Shown here one piece after another: positions 56,616-63,611 of a stretch of DNA of 64,000 bases. Source of the stretch: Ignavibacteria bacterium. Lineage in GTDB: Bacteria > Bacteroidota > Ignavibacteria > Tepidaquicellales > Tepidaquicellaceae. The translations under genes and the position numbers were made by a program. The stretch lies in NCBI GenBank assembly GCA_016709315.1, contig JADJMZ010000007.1, positions 370,843 through 434,842 on the forward strand. Reading direction: 5' to 3'. Each line of letters opens with the position of its first letter. Position 1 is the stretch's first letter. A model generated the notes under the pieces. It had not been told where the DNA came from, searched no databases, and saw nothing but the letters and a program-made list of their open reading frames with translations.

Positions 56616-56900
56616 ATGAGACTGAAAGATTTTGAAATCCGGGCAATTAAGGAAGCAGTTCGATCAATGGACAGTAAAGCAAAAGAATACTTATTTGGTT
56701 CCAGAGTTGATGACACTAAAAAGGGCGGAGACATTGATCTGTTGATTATCTCCGATAAACTGGAATTTGGTGACAAGTATAAAATTTATTCAAAGATCAC
56801 TCATACTCTGCAAGATCGGAAAATTGATATAATAATTAATAATGGTGTTGATACAAATTATTTTATTAATGATGCATTGAAAAACGGAACAAAGTTATGA
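56616..56900 (+). CDS. Minimal nucleotidyltransferase domain protein (MNT-like, orphan)
   Basis: A 94-residue protein of the pol-beta minimal nucleotidyltransferase fold: GSRV (28-31) then GDIDLL (38-43), with catalytic Asp39 and Asp41, and a third acidic residue at Asp71 in KIDIIINNG. In MNT-HEPN pairs this protein is the antitoxin that AMPylates the HEPN RNase; here no HEPN or other partner gene is adjacent (the nearest genes are Nudix and hldD). It may therefore act alone or in a broken pair. It follows the Nudix gene by 41 bp. Confidence 0.75.
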   Translation: MRLKDFEIRAIKEAVRSMDSKAKEYLFGSRVDDTKKGGDIDLLIISDKLEFGDKYKIYSKITHTLQDRKIDIIINNGVDTNYFINDALKNGTKL

Positions 56901-56936
56901 CAAAAAATAATCTTCAATTAACTTTTTAAAATTATA

Positions 56937-56971
56937 CTTTTAACTTTCAACTTTTAACTTTCAACTTATAA
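56937..56971 (+). repeat. Tandem 7-bp repeat upstream of hldD
   Basis: Five heptamers, CTTTTAA and CTTTCAA alternating and ending CTTATAA, then CTTT and the hldD ATG at 56976. The repeat makes up the hldD leader, where a ribosome-binding site is expected. Confidence 0.75.
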
Positions 56972-56975
56972 CTTT

Positions 56976-57968
56976 ATGATAATTGTAACAGGCGGAGCGG
57001 GATTTATCGGCAGCGCATTGATATGGAGATTAAATCAGCTTGGCGAAGAAGATATTGTAGTAGTTGATGAATTCGGCAAAGATGACAACGGAGAAAACAA
57101 TAAGTGGAAGAATCTTGTTACGCTGAAATATGCTGACGTTTTTGACAAGGAAGATTTCGGACATATGCTTTCATCAGGATTTCTGAAGAATTTTAAGATT
57201 GATACTATATTTCATCTTGGAGCCAACAGTTCTACAACAGAAAAGAATTTCAATACTCTTTTTAAAAATAATTTCGAATACACAAAATATCTCTGCGAGC
57301 AATGCATAGACAACGATGTAAGATTTGTCTATGCATCTTCTGCAGCGACTTATGGAAACGGAGATCAGGGATATTCAGATGATGAAAGCAAACTTCATCT
57401 GCTAAAACCGCTGAACGCTTACGGTTATTCAAAACACATGTTTGACCTTTGGGCGAGGAAAAGCAGAGTACTTGATAAGATCGCGGGTTTAAAATATTTC
57501 AATGTTTACGGTCCAAATGAATATCATAAATCCGGAATGCAGAGCGTTGTAAATAAATGCTATCATCAGGTAAAGGAAACGGGAAAAGCGAGATTATTTA
57601 AATCGGACAATCCTTCTTACAAAGACGGCGAGCAGAGAAGGGATTTTCTTTATGTTAAAGATGCAGTTGATATGACATTATACTTCATGCAGAATAAAAT
57701 AGTAAACGGCATTTACAATATTGGCACAGGCAAAGCAAATACATTCAATGATTTTGTTAAACCGATTTTTAAAGCTTTGGAGAAAGAAGAAAACATTGAA
57801 TTTTTTGAGATGCCGGAAATTCTCAAAGAAAAATATCAGTACTTTACTGAAGCCGATACAGATAAATTAAGAAGCACGGGATATGATAAAGAACTTACTC
57901 CGATAGATGAAGCTGTAAATGATTATGTTAAAAATTATCTTGATACGGACGATCCGTATCTTAAATAA
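56976..57968 (+). CDS. hldD: ADP-L-glycero-D-manno-heptose-6-epimerase
   Basis: A 330-residue SDR-type epimerase that converts ADP-D-glycero-D-manno-heptose to the L-glycero form for lipopolysaccharide inner core synthesis. The NADP-binding motif TGGAGFIGSAL starts the protein. HldD-type words DEFGKDDNGE, YASSAATYGNGDQGY and the catalytic Tyr149-Lys153 pair (YGYSK) are followed by FKSDNPSYKDGEQRRDF. The length is normal. The other heptose genes are not in the window. The 7-bp repeat fills its leader. Confidence 0.93.
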   Translation: MIIVTGGAGFIGSALIWRLNQLGEEDIVVVDEFGKDDNGENNKWKNLVTLKYADVFDKEDFGHMLSSGFLKNFKIDTIFHLGANSSTTEKNFNTLFKNNFEYTKYLCEQCIDNDVRFVYASSAATYGNGDQGYSDDESKLHLLKPLNAYGYSKHMFDLWARKSRVLDKIAGLKYFNVYGPNEYHKSGMQSVVNKCYHQVKETGKARLFKSDNPSYKDGEQRRDFLYVKDAVDMTLYFMQNKIVNGIYNIGTGKANTFNDFVKPIFKALEKEENIEFFEMPEILKEKYQYFTEADTDKLRSTGYDKELTPIDEAVNDYVKNYLDTDDPYLK

Positions 57969-57986
57969 ATTCTTAATTATTTTATA

Positions 57987-59711
57987 ATGAAAAAAATACT
58001 TATTGCTCTTATTACTTTATTAATTTCTCTGAATGCTTTTAGTCAGGATCTTCCTCATTACATGACAGAGAGTGAAAAGCAAATTTACAAAACATATCAG
58101 CCGCCGTTCATAAATTCGGATGACATTAATCCCCCGCCGACTCCGGTCAGGACAATGGCGGAGTGGGAGGAAGTTCAGGGAATAATAGTAGCCTGGATCT
58201 CTTATACATCTATCATCAGACAGATTGTAGATTTTGCTCAGGATGAAGGACTTGTTTATATTGTATGCAGCGATTCTAATTCAGTAAAGACCTATCTCAC
58301 AAGCGGAGGTGTGCCACTTGTAAATCTTAAATTTATTGTGACAACTTTTAATTCAGTCTGGTGCAGGGATTACGGTCCGTGGGCTGTTTATTCCGGAATA
58401 TCCGACAGTCTGAAAATAGTTGACTGGATATATAACAGACCGAGACCGCTTGATGACGCTGTATCAGTTGCGTTTGCAAATTATAAAGGGCTTCCGATCT
58501 ATCAGACTACATCTGCTCCTAATGATCTTACTGCAACAGGCGGTAATTTCATGGTTGACGGGAACGGAACAGGGTTTTCTTCTAATTTAATTTTAAATGA
58601 AAACTCCGGAAAGACTGAAACTCAGATAGATACGATCATGAGAAAGTATATGGGAATAAAGCGGTACATTAAAATGACAACACTGCCTTATGATCAGATA
58701 CATCACATTGACATGCACATAAAATTACTTGATGAAGAAACGCTGCTTGTCGGACAATATCCTGCCGGTGTCGCTGACGGACCGCAGATTGAAACCAATC
58801 TTCAGTATATCTTAAATAACTTTCAGACATGTTACGGAAGACCTTATAAAGTTATAAGGATTCCGATGCCTCCGAATGCAAACGGACAGTATCCGGATAA
58901 CGGAGCGAATTATTTTACATATACCAATTCTGTATTTGTAAATAAAACTGTTATTGTTCCGATTTACGGATTGTCACAGGACACAACAGCATTAAGAATT
59001 TACCGTGAAGCATTACCGGGATACAGGATCGCTCCCATAAACTGCGCTTCGATGATATCGGCACTTGGTGCAATACACTGTATAACAAAAGAAATTGGAG
59101 TTTCCGAACCTGTTTTCATATCACATTCCAAACTTGTAAATACAAATAACACTTCAGCACCTTACGAAGTAAAGTCATACATTAAAACCAAAAGCGGAGT
59201 TGCAAATGCAAAAGTTTACTGGACAACAGATACTCTTCAGACATTCAATCAGCTTGCAATGACAGCTTCAGCGGGTGATACATTCAGAGTTTCAATTCCG
59301 GCGCAGACACTCGGGACAAAAATATTCTATTACATTTCCGCTGCTTCAAACAGCGGAAGGACAGTAACAAAACCTCTTACAGCTCCTTCGGGAAATTTCA
59401 GATTCACAATTGCAAATCCTGTTTCTGTTCTGAATTCAGAAACCGAATTAAACAGTTTTAGTCTCAATCAGAATTATCCGAATCCGTTTAATCCGACTAC
59501 GAAGATCAATTACGAATTACGAGTTACGAATTACGTGTCGGTTATTGTCTATGATGTTTTAGGTAATGAGATCCGATCGCTGATAAACAAAAAACAAACT
59601 GCCGGAAGTTATGAAGTTGAATTTGACGGAAGTGATTTACCGAGCGGAGTTTATTTTTATTCATTGCTGATAAATGGAAATGTCATGGATACAAAAAGCA
59701 TGGTTCTTTGA
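57987..59711 (+). CDS. Secreted agmatine/peptidylarginine deiminase family protein with type IX sorting domain
   Basis: A 574-residue protein with a signal peptide (ends near LNAFSQ). The body (about 40-380) matches the agmatine deiminase/PPAD family: MAEWEEVQ, WCRDYGPW (Asp128), NRPRP (Arg151, Arg153), IHHIDMH (His240, Asp242), and the cysteine nucleophile in AIHCITKE (Cys365). It would convert arginine or agmatine guanidino groups to ureido groups. P. gingivalis PPAD has the same plan and also a type IX tail. An Ig-like domain follows, then a Por sorting domain with NYPNPFNPTTK. The frame ends KSMVL where sister genes read MVLLK; the final bases border a corrupt stretch. Confidence 0.85.
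   Translation: MKKILIALITLLISLNAFSQDLPHYMTESEKQIYKTYQPPFINSDDINPPPTPVRTMAEWEEVQGIIVAWISYTSIIRQIVDFAQDEGLVYIVCSDSNSVKTYLTSGGVPLVNLKFIVTTFNSVWCRDYGPWAVYSGISDSLKIVDWIYNRPRPLDDAVSVAFANYKGLPIYQTTSAPNDLTATGGNFMVDGNGTGFSSNLILNENSGKTETQIDTIMRKYMGIKRYIKMTTLPYDQIHHIDMHIKLLDEETLLVGQYPAGVADGPQIETNLQYILNNFQTCYGRPYKVIRIPMPPNANGQYPDNGANYFTYTNSVFVNKTVIVPIYGLSQDTTALRIYREALPGYRIAPINCASMISALGAIHCITKEIGVSEPVFISHSKLVNTNNTSAPYEVKSYIKTKSGVANAKVYWTTDTLQTFNQLAMTASAGDTFRVSIPAQTLGTKIFYYISAASNSGRTVTKPLTAPSGNFRFTIANPVSVLNSETELNSFSLNQNYPNPFNPTTKINYELRVTNYVSVIVYDVLGNEIRSLINKKQTAGSYEVEFDGSDLPSGVYFYSLLINGNVMDTKSMVL
59509..59536 (+). repeat. 7-bp repeat inside the sorting-domain coding sequence
   Basis: Four heptamers, ATTACGA ATTACGA then GTTACGA ATTACGT, encode the NYELRVTNYV part of the sorting domain. 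The same 28 bp occurs at 62982-63009 in another T9SS gene. Confidence 0.8.
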
Positions 59712-60118
59712 GAAGGAAATTTGTCCGGGCGGGCCGGGGCGAAAATTTTTTAAGATATGAAAATTAATTTCTCAAAACCCCCCCAGGGGGAGAAAAATTG
59801 GTAAAGGAAAAAATAAATATATATTTGTTCCCGGGGGGGGGAAAGGTTTGTTTGGTTGGTCCAAACTCCCCCCCCCCCGGGGGGGGTTTTTGTGGGGTGA
59901 ATTTTTTCCCAAAAAAAAAAACCCCCCCGGGTGGTTTCACCCCCAAAAAGGGGTGTCAATTTTCGGCGCCACCTCCAGGTTGTATTGGTTATAGTCCTGA
60001 TAATAAATAAGTTTTAACAATCCTAGCCCAGCTTATTGAAATGGGTTAATGTATTCTTTTTTCCCCAAAAAAAAGGGGGGGCCCCTGTTTTGTCTGATGT
60101 AGTATTCCATTTTTTAAC
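59711..60118. repeat. Degraded copy of the 63.2 kb intergenic repeat (probable consensus error)
   Basis: This stretch is full of homopolymers such as C12 and G8 that occur nowhere else in the window. Aligned with 63209-63577 it is the same sequence with isolated bases replaced by their neighbours: TTGTCCAGTCAGG becomes TTGTCCGGGCGGG, and TAGTCCTGATAATAAATAAG is kept almost exactly in both. The terminator at its end is intact. It carries no gene; ORFs read through it are artefacts. Confidence 0.8.
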
Positions 60119-60157
60119 AGACCTCACTGGATTTAAAATTCAGTGAGGTCTTTTTTT
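60119..60157 (+). terminator. Rho-independent terminator
   Basis: AGACCTCACTG (60119-60129) pairs perfectly with CAGTGAGGTCT (60141-60151), followed by TTTTTT. The same terminator is present at 63578-63608, at the end of the paired repeat block. It lies 400 bp after the deiminase gene, the only plus-strand gene it can serve. Confidence 0.9.
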
Positions 60158-60160
60158 GTT

Positions 60161-60274
60161 TCTCACAGATGACACAGATTAACACAGATCAGACTTTGTA
60201 TTTTTCTTTCAATTTTTTAACACTTGTGTAAGAGTATAAGTGTGTATCTGTGAAAATCTGTGTCATCTGTGAGA
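60161..60274. repeat. Long imperfect inverted repeat (CACAGATGACACAGATT type)
   Basis: Arms 60161-60189 and 60246-60274 match at about 27 of 29 positions as inverted copies (TCTCACAGATGACACAGATT against its complement), around a 56-bp AT-rich centre. Layout and motif (CTC-CAGA words) resemble the repeats at 28.4 and 52.0 kb. The stretch 59712-60399 contains only this, the degraded repeat, the terminator and two small hairpins. Confidence 0.75.
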
Positions 60275-60285
60275 GCAAAGCTTTT

Positions 60286-60317
60286 CCGCCTTTCGGCGAG
60301 ACAAGTCCGCCTTCGGC
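60286..60317. repeat. Pair of short GC-rich hairpins
   Basis: CCGCCTTTCGGCG (60286-60298) and CCGCCTTCGGC (60307-60317) are two small stem-loops separated by AGACAAGT, in AT-rich DNA. They look like a short dispersed palindromic element. Confidence 0.5.
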
Positions 60318-60399
60318 ATTTAGAAAATTATATGCATTTCCATAATCAAACAATACCCTTAGCTTTGTAAAGCAAAACATTTAAGGAAGGAATTAAATT

Positions 60400-60525
60400 A
60401 TGTACAACAAAATCCTTCACAACCATGCTTCAATATTTACTTCACAGGAAATCCCGGTTGATCTTTATCCGGGACTTGCAAGATTAATACCTGAATCAGA
60501 AAATAGATTAATGTTTATCTCATGA
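60400..60525 (+). CDS. Small hypothetical ORF overlapping the next gene
   Basis: An ATG at 60400 opens a 41-residue frame (MYNKILHNHASIFTSQ, ending RLMFIS) with AAGGAAGG 10 bp upstream, a decent ribosome-binding site. Its TGA overlaps the ATG of the next gene in an ATGA sequence, which suggests translational coupling. The sequence matches no family I know, and it may be a gene remnant. Confidence 0.35.
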   Translation: MYNKILHNHASIFTSQEIPVDLYPGLARLIPESENRLMFIS

Positions 60526-62020
60526 ATAAAATTACAAAAATATTTTTATTTCTCTCTTTTACTCTATACACTCCAAACACTTTTTGCACTAAGTTCTTTT
60601 GCACAACTCGTTCCTGATTTTAGAGTGAATGATGATACTACTAACTATAGCCAGTATAAAGCAAAAGTTGGGACTGATAATAAAGGTAACTTTGTAATTG
60701 TTTGGTATGATCAGAGAAGTGGTAATCTTCGATTAAGAGGACAGATATTTGATTCAAATGCAAATAGAATTGGTAAAAGTTTTCAAATTAATAATGATAT
60801 ATATACTACAAATCCGTCACTTAGTGTGAGGGGATGGAAGTTTTGCTGTATCCTGGAATGTTATCAGTTTGAAATTCCGAATATTTAATAACTTAGGATA
60901 TCCAATAACTGATGAAATAATCTTAGAAGATACAGTAGCAGGATTTGTAAATGCATTGGGTTGTGATACTTCAGGAAACTTCATAGTAATATTTAATCAA
61001 GATAGTTCCACGATTAATAATTTATACTATCAAAAATTAAATCAATATGGCAAGAAAGTTGGAAGTAAAATAATAGTAAGCGATGTTACTACATTATCAA
61101 CTTATCAAGGAATAGCAATTAATGTCAGAAAAGATGGAAGTTTTATAATAACCTGGAATGATAAACGACCTCCCGCGGGTTCCGATGCAGACGATATTTA
61201 TTTTCAAATGTTTGACCAATTTGGGAATAGAATTGGAGTTAATCAAAAAGTTAATGATGATATTAGTACATCAAATCAACAAATATTTCCGAAAATATCT
61301 TCAGATACAACTAATAAATTTATTATAGCATGGCATGATAACAGAGAGTCTTTTAATTCAACTCAGTTTTATGCTCAGAATTATTTATCTACCGGAGTTA
61401 AGGAAGGAATAAACTTCAGGCTATATAGTTCATCTAGTAAAATTGGTGCTTTACAATTAGTAAAAAAAGAAGACGGAAAATATCTTGTTGGATGGGACGA
61501 AGATTTAGGTTCAGTATCTACTTTATACTTTCAAAGGTACGATTCTTCAAATATTAAAATAGGACTAAAAAAAATTGTTTCAACACAATCACTTTCTACT
61601 TCTAAAATTTATTCAGATATTAGAATATTCAATGACAAAATAATCAGTGTTTGGAATGATGAACGTAATGGACCTTTCGATGTCTATTGTAATATCAGAT
61701 CATTCTCAAATCCTGATACTACTGTAAATGTTATTCAAACTTCTTCTATTACTCCTGAGAATTTTGAACTATACCAGAATTATCCTAATCCATTCAATCC
61801 AACTACGAATTTGGAATTTGGGATTTCGGAATTGGAATTTGTTTCATTAAAAATATTTGATGTCTTGGGAAATGAAGTAAGTACTTTAGTAAATGAAAGC
61901 AAACCTGCAGGAAGATATGAAGTTACTTTTAACGGAGCAGGATTACCGAGCGGGATATATTATTACAAACTTACTTCAGGGAATTATTCATATACAAGGA
62001 AGATGATTTTAATCAAATAA
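60522..62020 (+). CDS. Secreted beta-propeller-like protein with type IX sorting domain, two frameshifts
   Basis: Three reading frames together form one protein of about 499 residues. The ATG at 60522 starts MNKITKIFLFLS; after the T4 run (60557-60560) the frame moves to LLYTLQTLFALSSFAQ, completing a signal peptide; removing one T joins them. A second break lies at the G4 run (60830-60833), where one added G gives SVRGDGSFAVSWNV. The body repeats units such as NVRKDGSFIITWNDKR and WDQR-type turns, a propeller of unknown function, and the end is a Por sorting domain (NYPNPFNPTTN, ending MILIK). Type IX secretion is expected. The two homopolymer breaks suggest sequencing error. Confidence 0.75.
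61807..61841 (+). repeat. 7-bp repeat inside the sorting-domain coding sequence (GAATTTG type)
   Basis: Five heptamers around GAATTTG encode the EFGISELEFV part of the sorting domain. Unit differs from the ATTACGA type used at the same protein position in the neighbouring genes. Confidence 0.7.
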
Positions 62021-62041
62021 TTTTTTATAAATTCATCAGCA

Positions 62042-63208
62042 ATGAAAAATATTATTTTTTGCATTTTACTTTTTTATTCGAATGCAATATTTTCACAGGG
62101 CGAACCATGGAAGAGACCTTTGAAAATGTGCAGGAGTTATGACGGAACAAACTTCACCGGCATTATGACATTTCAGGACTCTTCGGGAGTTCCGAATGTG
62201 ATAAAACTTCCTTCCGGTAATTTAGCCTGTGTATTTCAATGGTTCAGACAACCTGTGGGTTCACCTTCATGGGACAGAGTTGCTGTAAAGTTTTCAAGCA
62301 ATAACGGAATCAACTGGACAGAGCCAACTCCAATCGTTGTCAACGGACTTCCGGGAAATTTTACCAGACCTTTTGATCCAACATTAGCAATTACTGATAA
62401 TAACAGAATACGAATTTTCTTTTCCTCCGGACTGAATATGATATTAGATACTTCAATAAATACATATTCGGCAATTTCAGATGACGGAATCAATTATACT
62501 TTTGAAAACGGGATCAGATTTTCAATGCCGGACAGACCTGTTCTTGATCCTGCAGTTATTAAATTCAGAAACCTCTGGCATCTGGCAAATCCAATTTCCA
62601 ATATGACAATCAGCGGAGCATTTCATAATATTTCAAATGACGGAATTAACTTCACACGTGTTCAGGATATTAATTCCGATGCTACTCACAGCTGGATCGG
62701 TAATTATATGATCAATGACACAAACGAACTGAGATTCTACGGAAGCGGAATGAATGTATGGTTTTCCTCAAGTCCTAACGGCGGAGAATGGTCTGCTTTC
62801 AATAATACAAACATACAGGGAGGTGACCCTTCTGTGCTCAGACTTTCTTCAAATGATTATTTAATGATCTATACAGGACAACCTTATGCTGTTAATATTC
62901 AGGTTAATGGAAATTCAGTTCCGGATAAGTTCGAACTTTATCAGAATTATCCGAATCCGTTTAATCCGGCCACGAAGATCAATTACGAATTACGAGTTAC
63001 GAATTACGTGTCTTTGGTTGTTTATGATATTTTGGGGAATGAAGTAAGAACTTTGGTAAATGAAAGTAAACCTGCTGGAAGATATGAAGTTACTTTTAAC
63101 GCCCGCAATGCGAGGCAAGGAAGTGATTTACCGAGCGGGATTTACTTTTATTCTTTGTTGATAGACGGAAATTCAATGGATACAAAACGCATGGCTCTTT
63201 TGAAATAA
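62042..63208 (+). CDS. Secreted glycosidase-like beta-propeller protein with type IX sorting domain
   Basis: A 388-residue protein with a signal peptide (ends near NAIFSQG). Blades include KFSSNNGINWTEP, SAISDDGINYTFEN and NISNDGINFTRVQ; DPTLAITDNNRIRIFFSSG and DPAVIKFRNLWHLANP resemble five-bladed propellers of the sialidase/GH43 superfold, but no catalytic set is assigned. The C-terminus is a Por sorting domain (NYPNPFNPATK, VNESKPAGRYEVTFN, SGIYFYSLLI, ending MALLK). It is followed by the intact 63.2 kb repeat. Its sorting domain looks mosaic: first half like the deiminase gene, second half like the gene just upstream. Confidence 0.8.
   Translation: MKNIIFCILLFYSNAIFSQGEPWKRPLKMCRSYDGTNFTGIMTFQDSSGVPNVIKLPSGNLACVFQWFRQPVGSPSWDRVAVKFSSNNGINWTEPTPIVVNGLPGNFTRPFDPTLAITDNNRIRIFFSSGLNMILDTSINTYSAISDDGINYTFENGIRFSMPDRPVLDPAVIKFRNLWHLANPISNMTISGAFHNISNDGINFTRVQDINSDATHSWIGNYMINDTNELRFYGSGMNVWFSSSPNGGEWSAFNNTNIQGGDPSVLRLSSNDYLMIYTGQPYAVNIQVNGNSVPDKFELYQNYPNPFNPATKINYELRVTNYVSLVVYDILGNEVRTLVNESKPAGRYEVTFNARNARQGSDLPSGIYFYSLLIDGNSMDTKRMALLK
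62982..63009 (+). repeat. 7-bp repeat inside the sorting-domain coding sequence (copy of 59509-59536)
   Basis: The same four heptamers (ATTACGA ATTACGA, GTTACGA, ATTACGT) as in the deiminase gene, encoding NYELRVTNYV at the same place in the sorting domain. Confidence 0.8.
63101..63118 (+). repeat. In-frame 18-bp insertion in the sorting domain
   Basis: GCCCGCAATGCGAGGCAA lies between AAC and GGAAGTGATTTACC, a junction that is continuous in the deiminase gene (GACGGAAGTGATTTACC). It adds ARNARQ to the protein. The element is GC-rich and can form a small hairpin (GCC-GC against GC-GGC). Confidence 0.65.
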
Positions 63209-63577
63209 GGATATTTGTCCAGTCAGGTCAGTGCGATAATTTTATTAAGATATGAATATTAATTCTATAAAACATCCTGTAGGGATGAAATATTGGTAGC
63301 AATAAGTTAAATACATATTAGTCCCGTAGGGACGAAATGTATAGTTGGCTGGATTAAATTCAATCCCTACGGGATTTGATTCAACATCGAAACGGAGTTT
63401 GCAATTTTTACGACTGAATTGCCAGATTGCTCATTGAGTTATAGTCTTGATAATAAATAAGTTTTAACAATTCTGAGCCGGGGCTTAAGATTGAAATGGG
63501 TTAATGTATTCTTTTTATCCAATCAAACAAGGGAGCATGCTCCCTTGTTTGATGTAGTATATTTCTGATTTTTTAAC
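63209..63577. repeat. Intact intergenic repeat block with palindromes
   Basis: No gene in this 369-bp stretch. It contains hairpins GTCCCGTAGGGAC (63321-63333) and AATCCCTACGGGATT (63362-63376), a related CATCCTGTAGGGATG (63273-63287), and a perfect 32-bp palindrome (63522-63553; arm ATCAAACAAGGGAGCA). The GTAGGGA words occur in both orientations. The same block occurs, degraded, at 59711-60118, in each case following a T9SS gene. Confidence 0.85.
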
Positions 63578-63608
63578 AGACCTCACTGGATGTAATTCAG
63601 TGAGGTCT
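63578..63608 (+). terminator. Rho-independent terminator (copy)
   Basis: AGACCTCACTG (63578-63588) and CAGTGAGGTCT (63598-63608), followed by an AT-rich tail with TTTTATTTT. Identical stem to 60119-60151. It lies at the end of the repeat block and 3 bp before the stop of the convergent gene, so it may serve both strands. Confidence 0.85.
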
Positions 63609-63611
63609 ATT

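Noticed and set aside
59750..60010. Three overlapping proline/glycine-rich ORFs on both strands
   Set aside because: They lie entirely in the homopolymer-smeared repeat copy and exist only because runs of C and G keep frames open; the clean copy at 63.2 kb has no such ORFs.
60189..60380. 63-residue ORF on the minus strand
   Set aside because: It runs through one arm of the inverted repeat and the two small hairpins, and resembles no protein; it is a product of repeat sequence.
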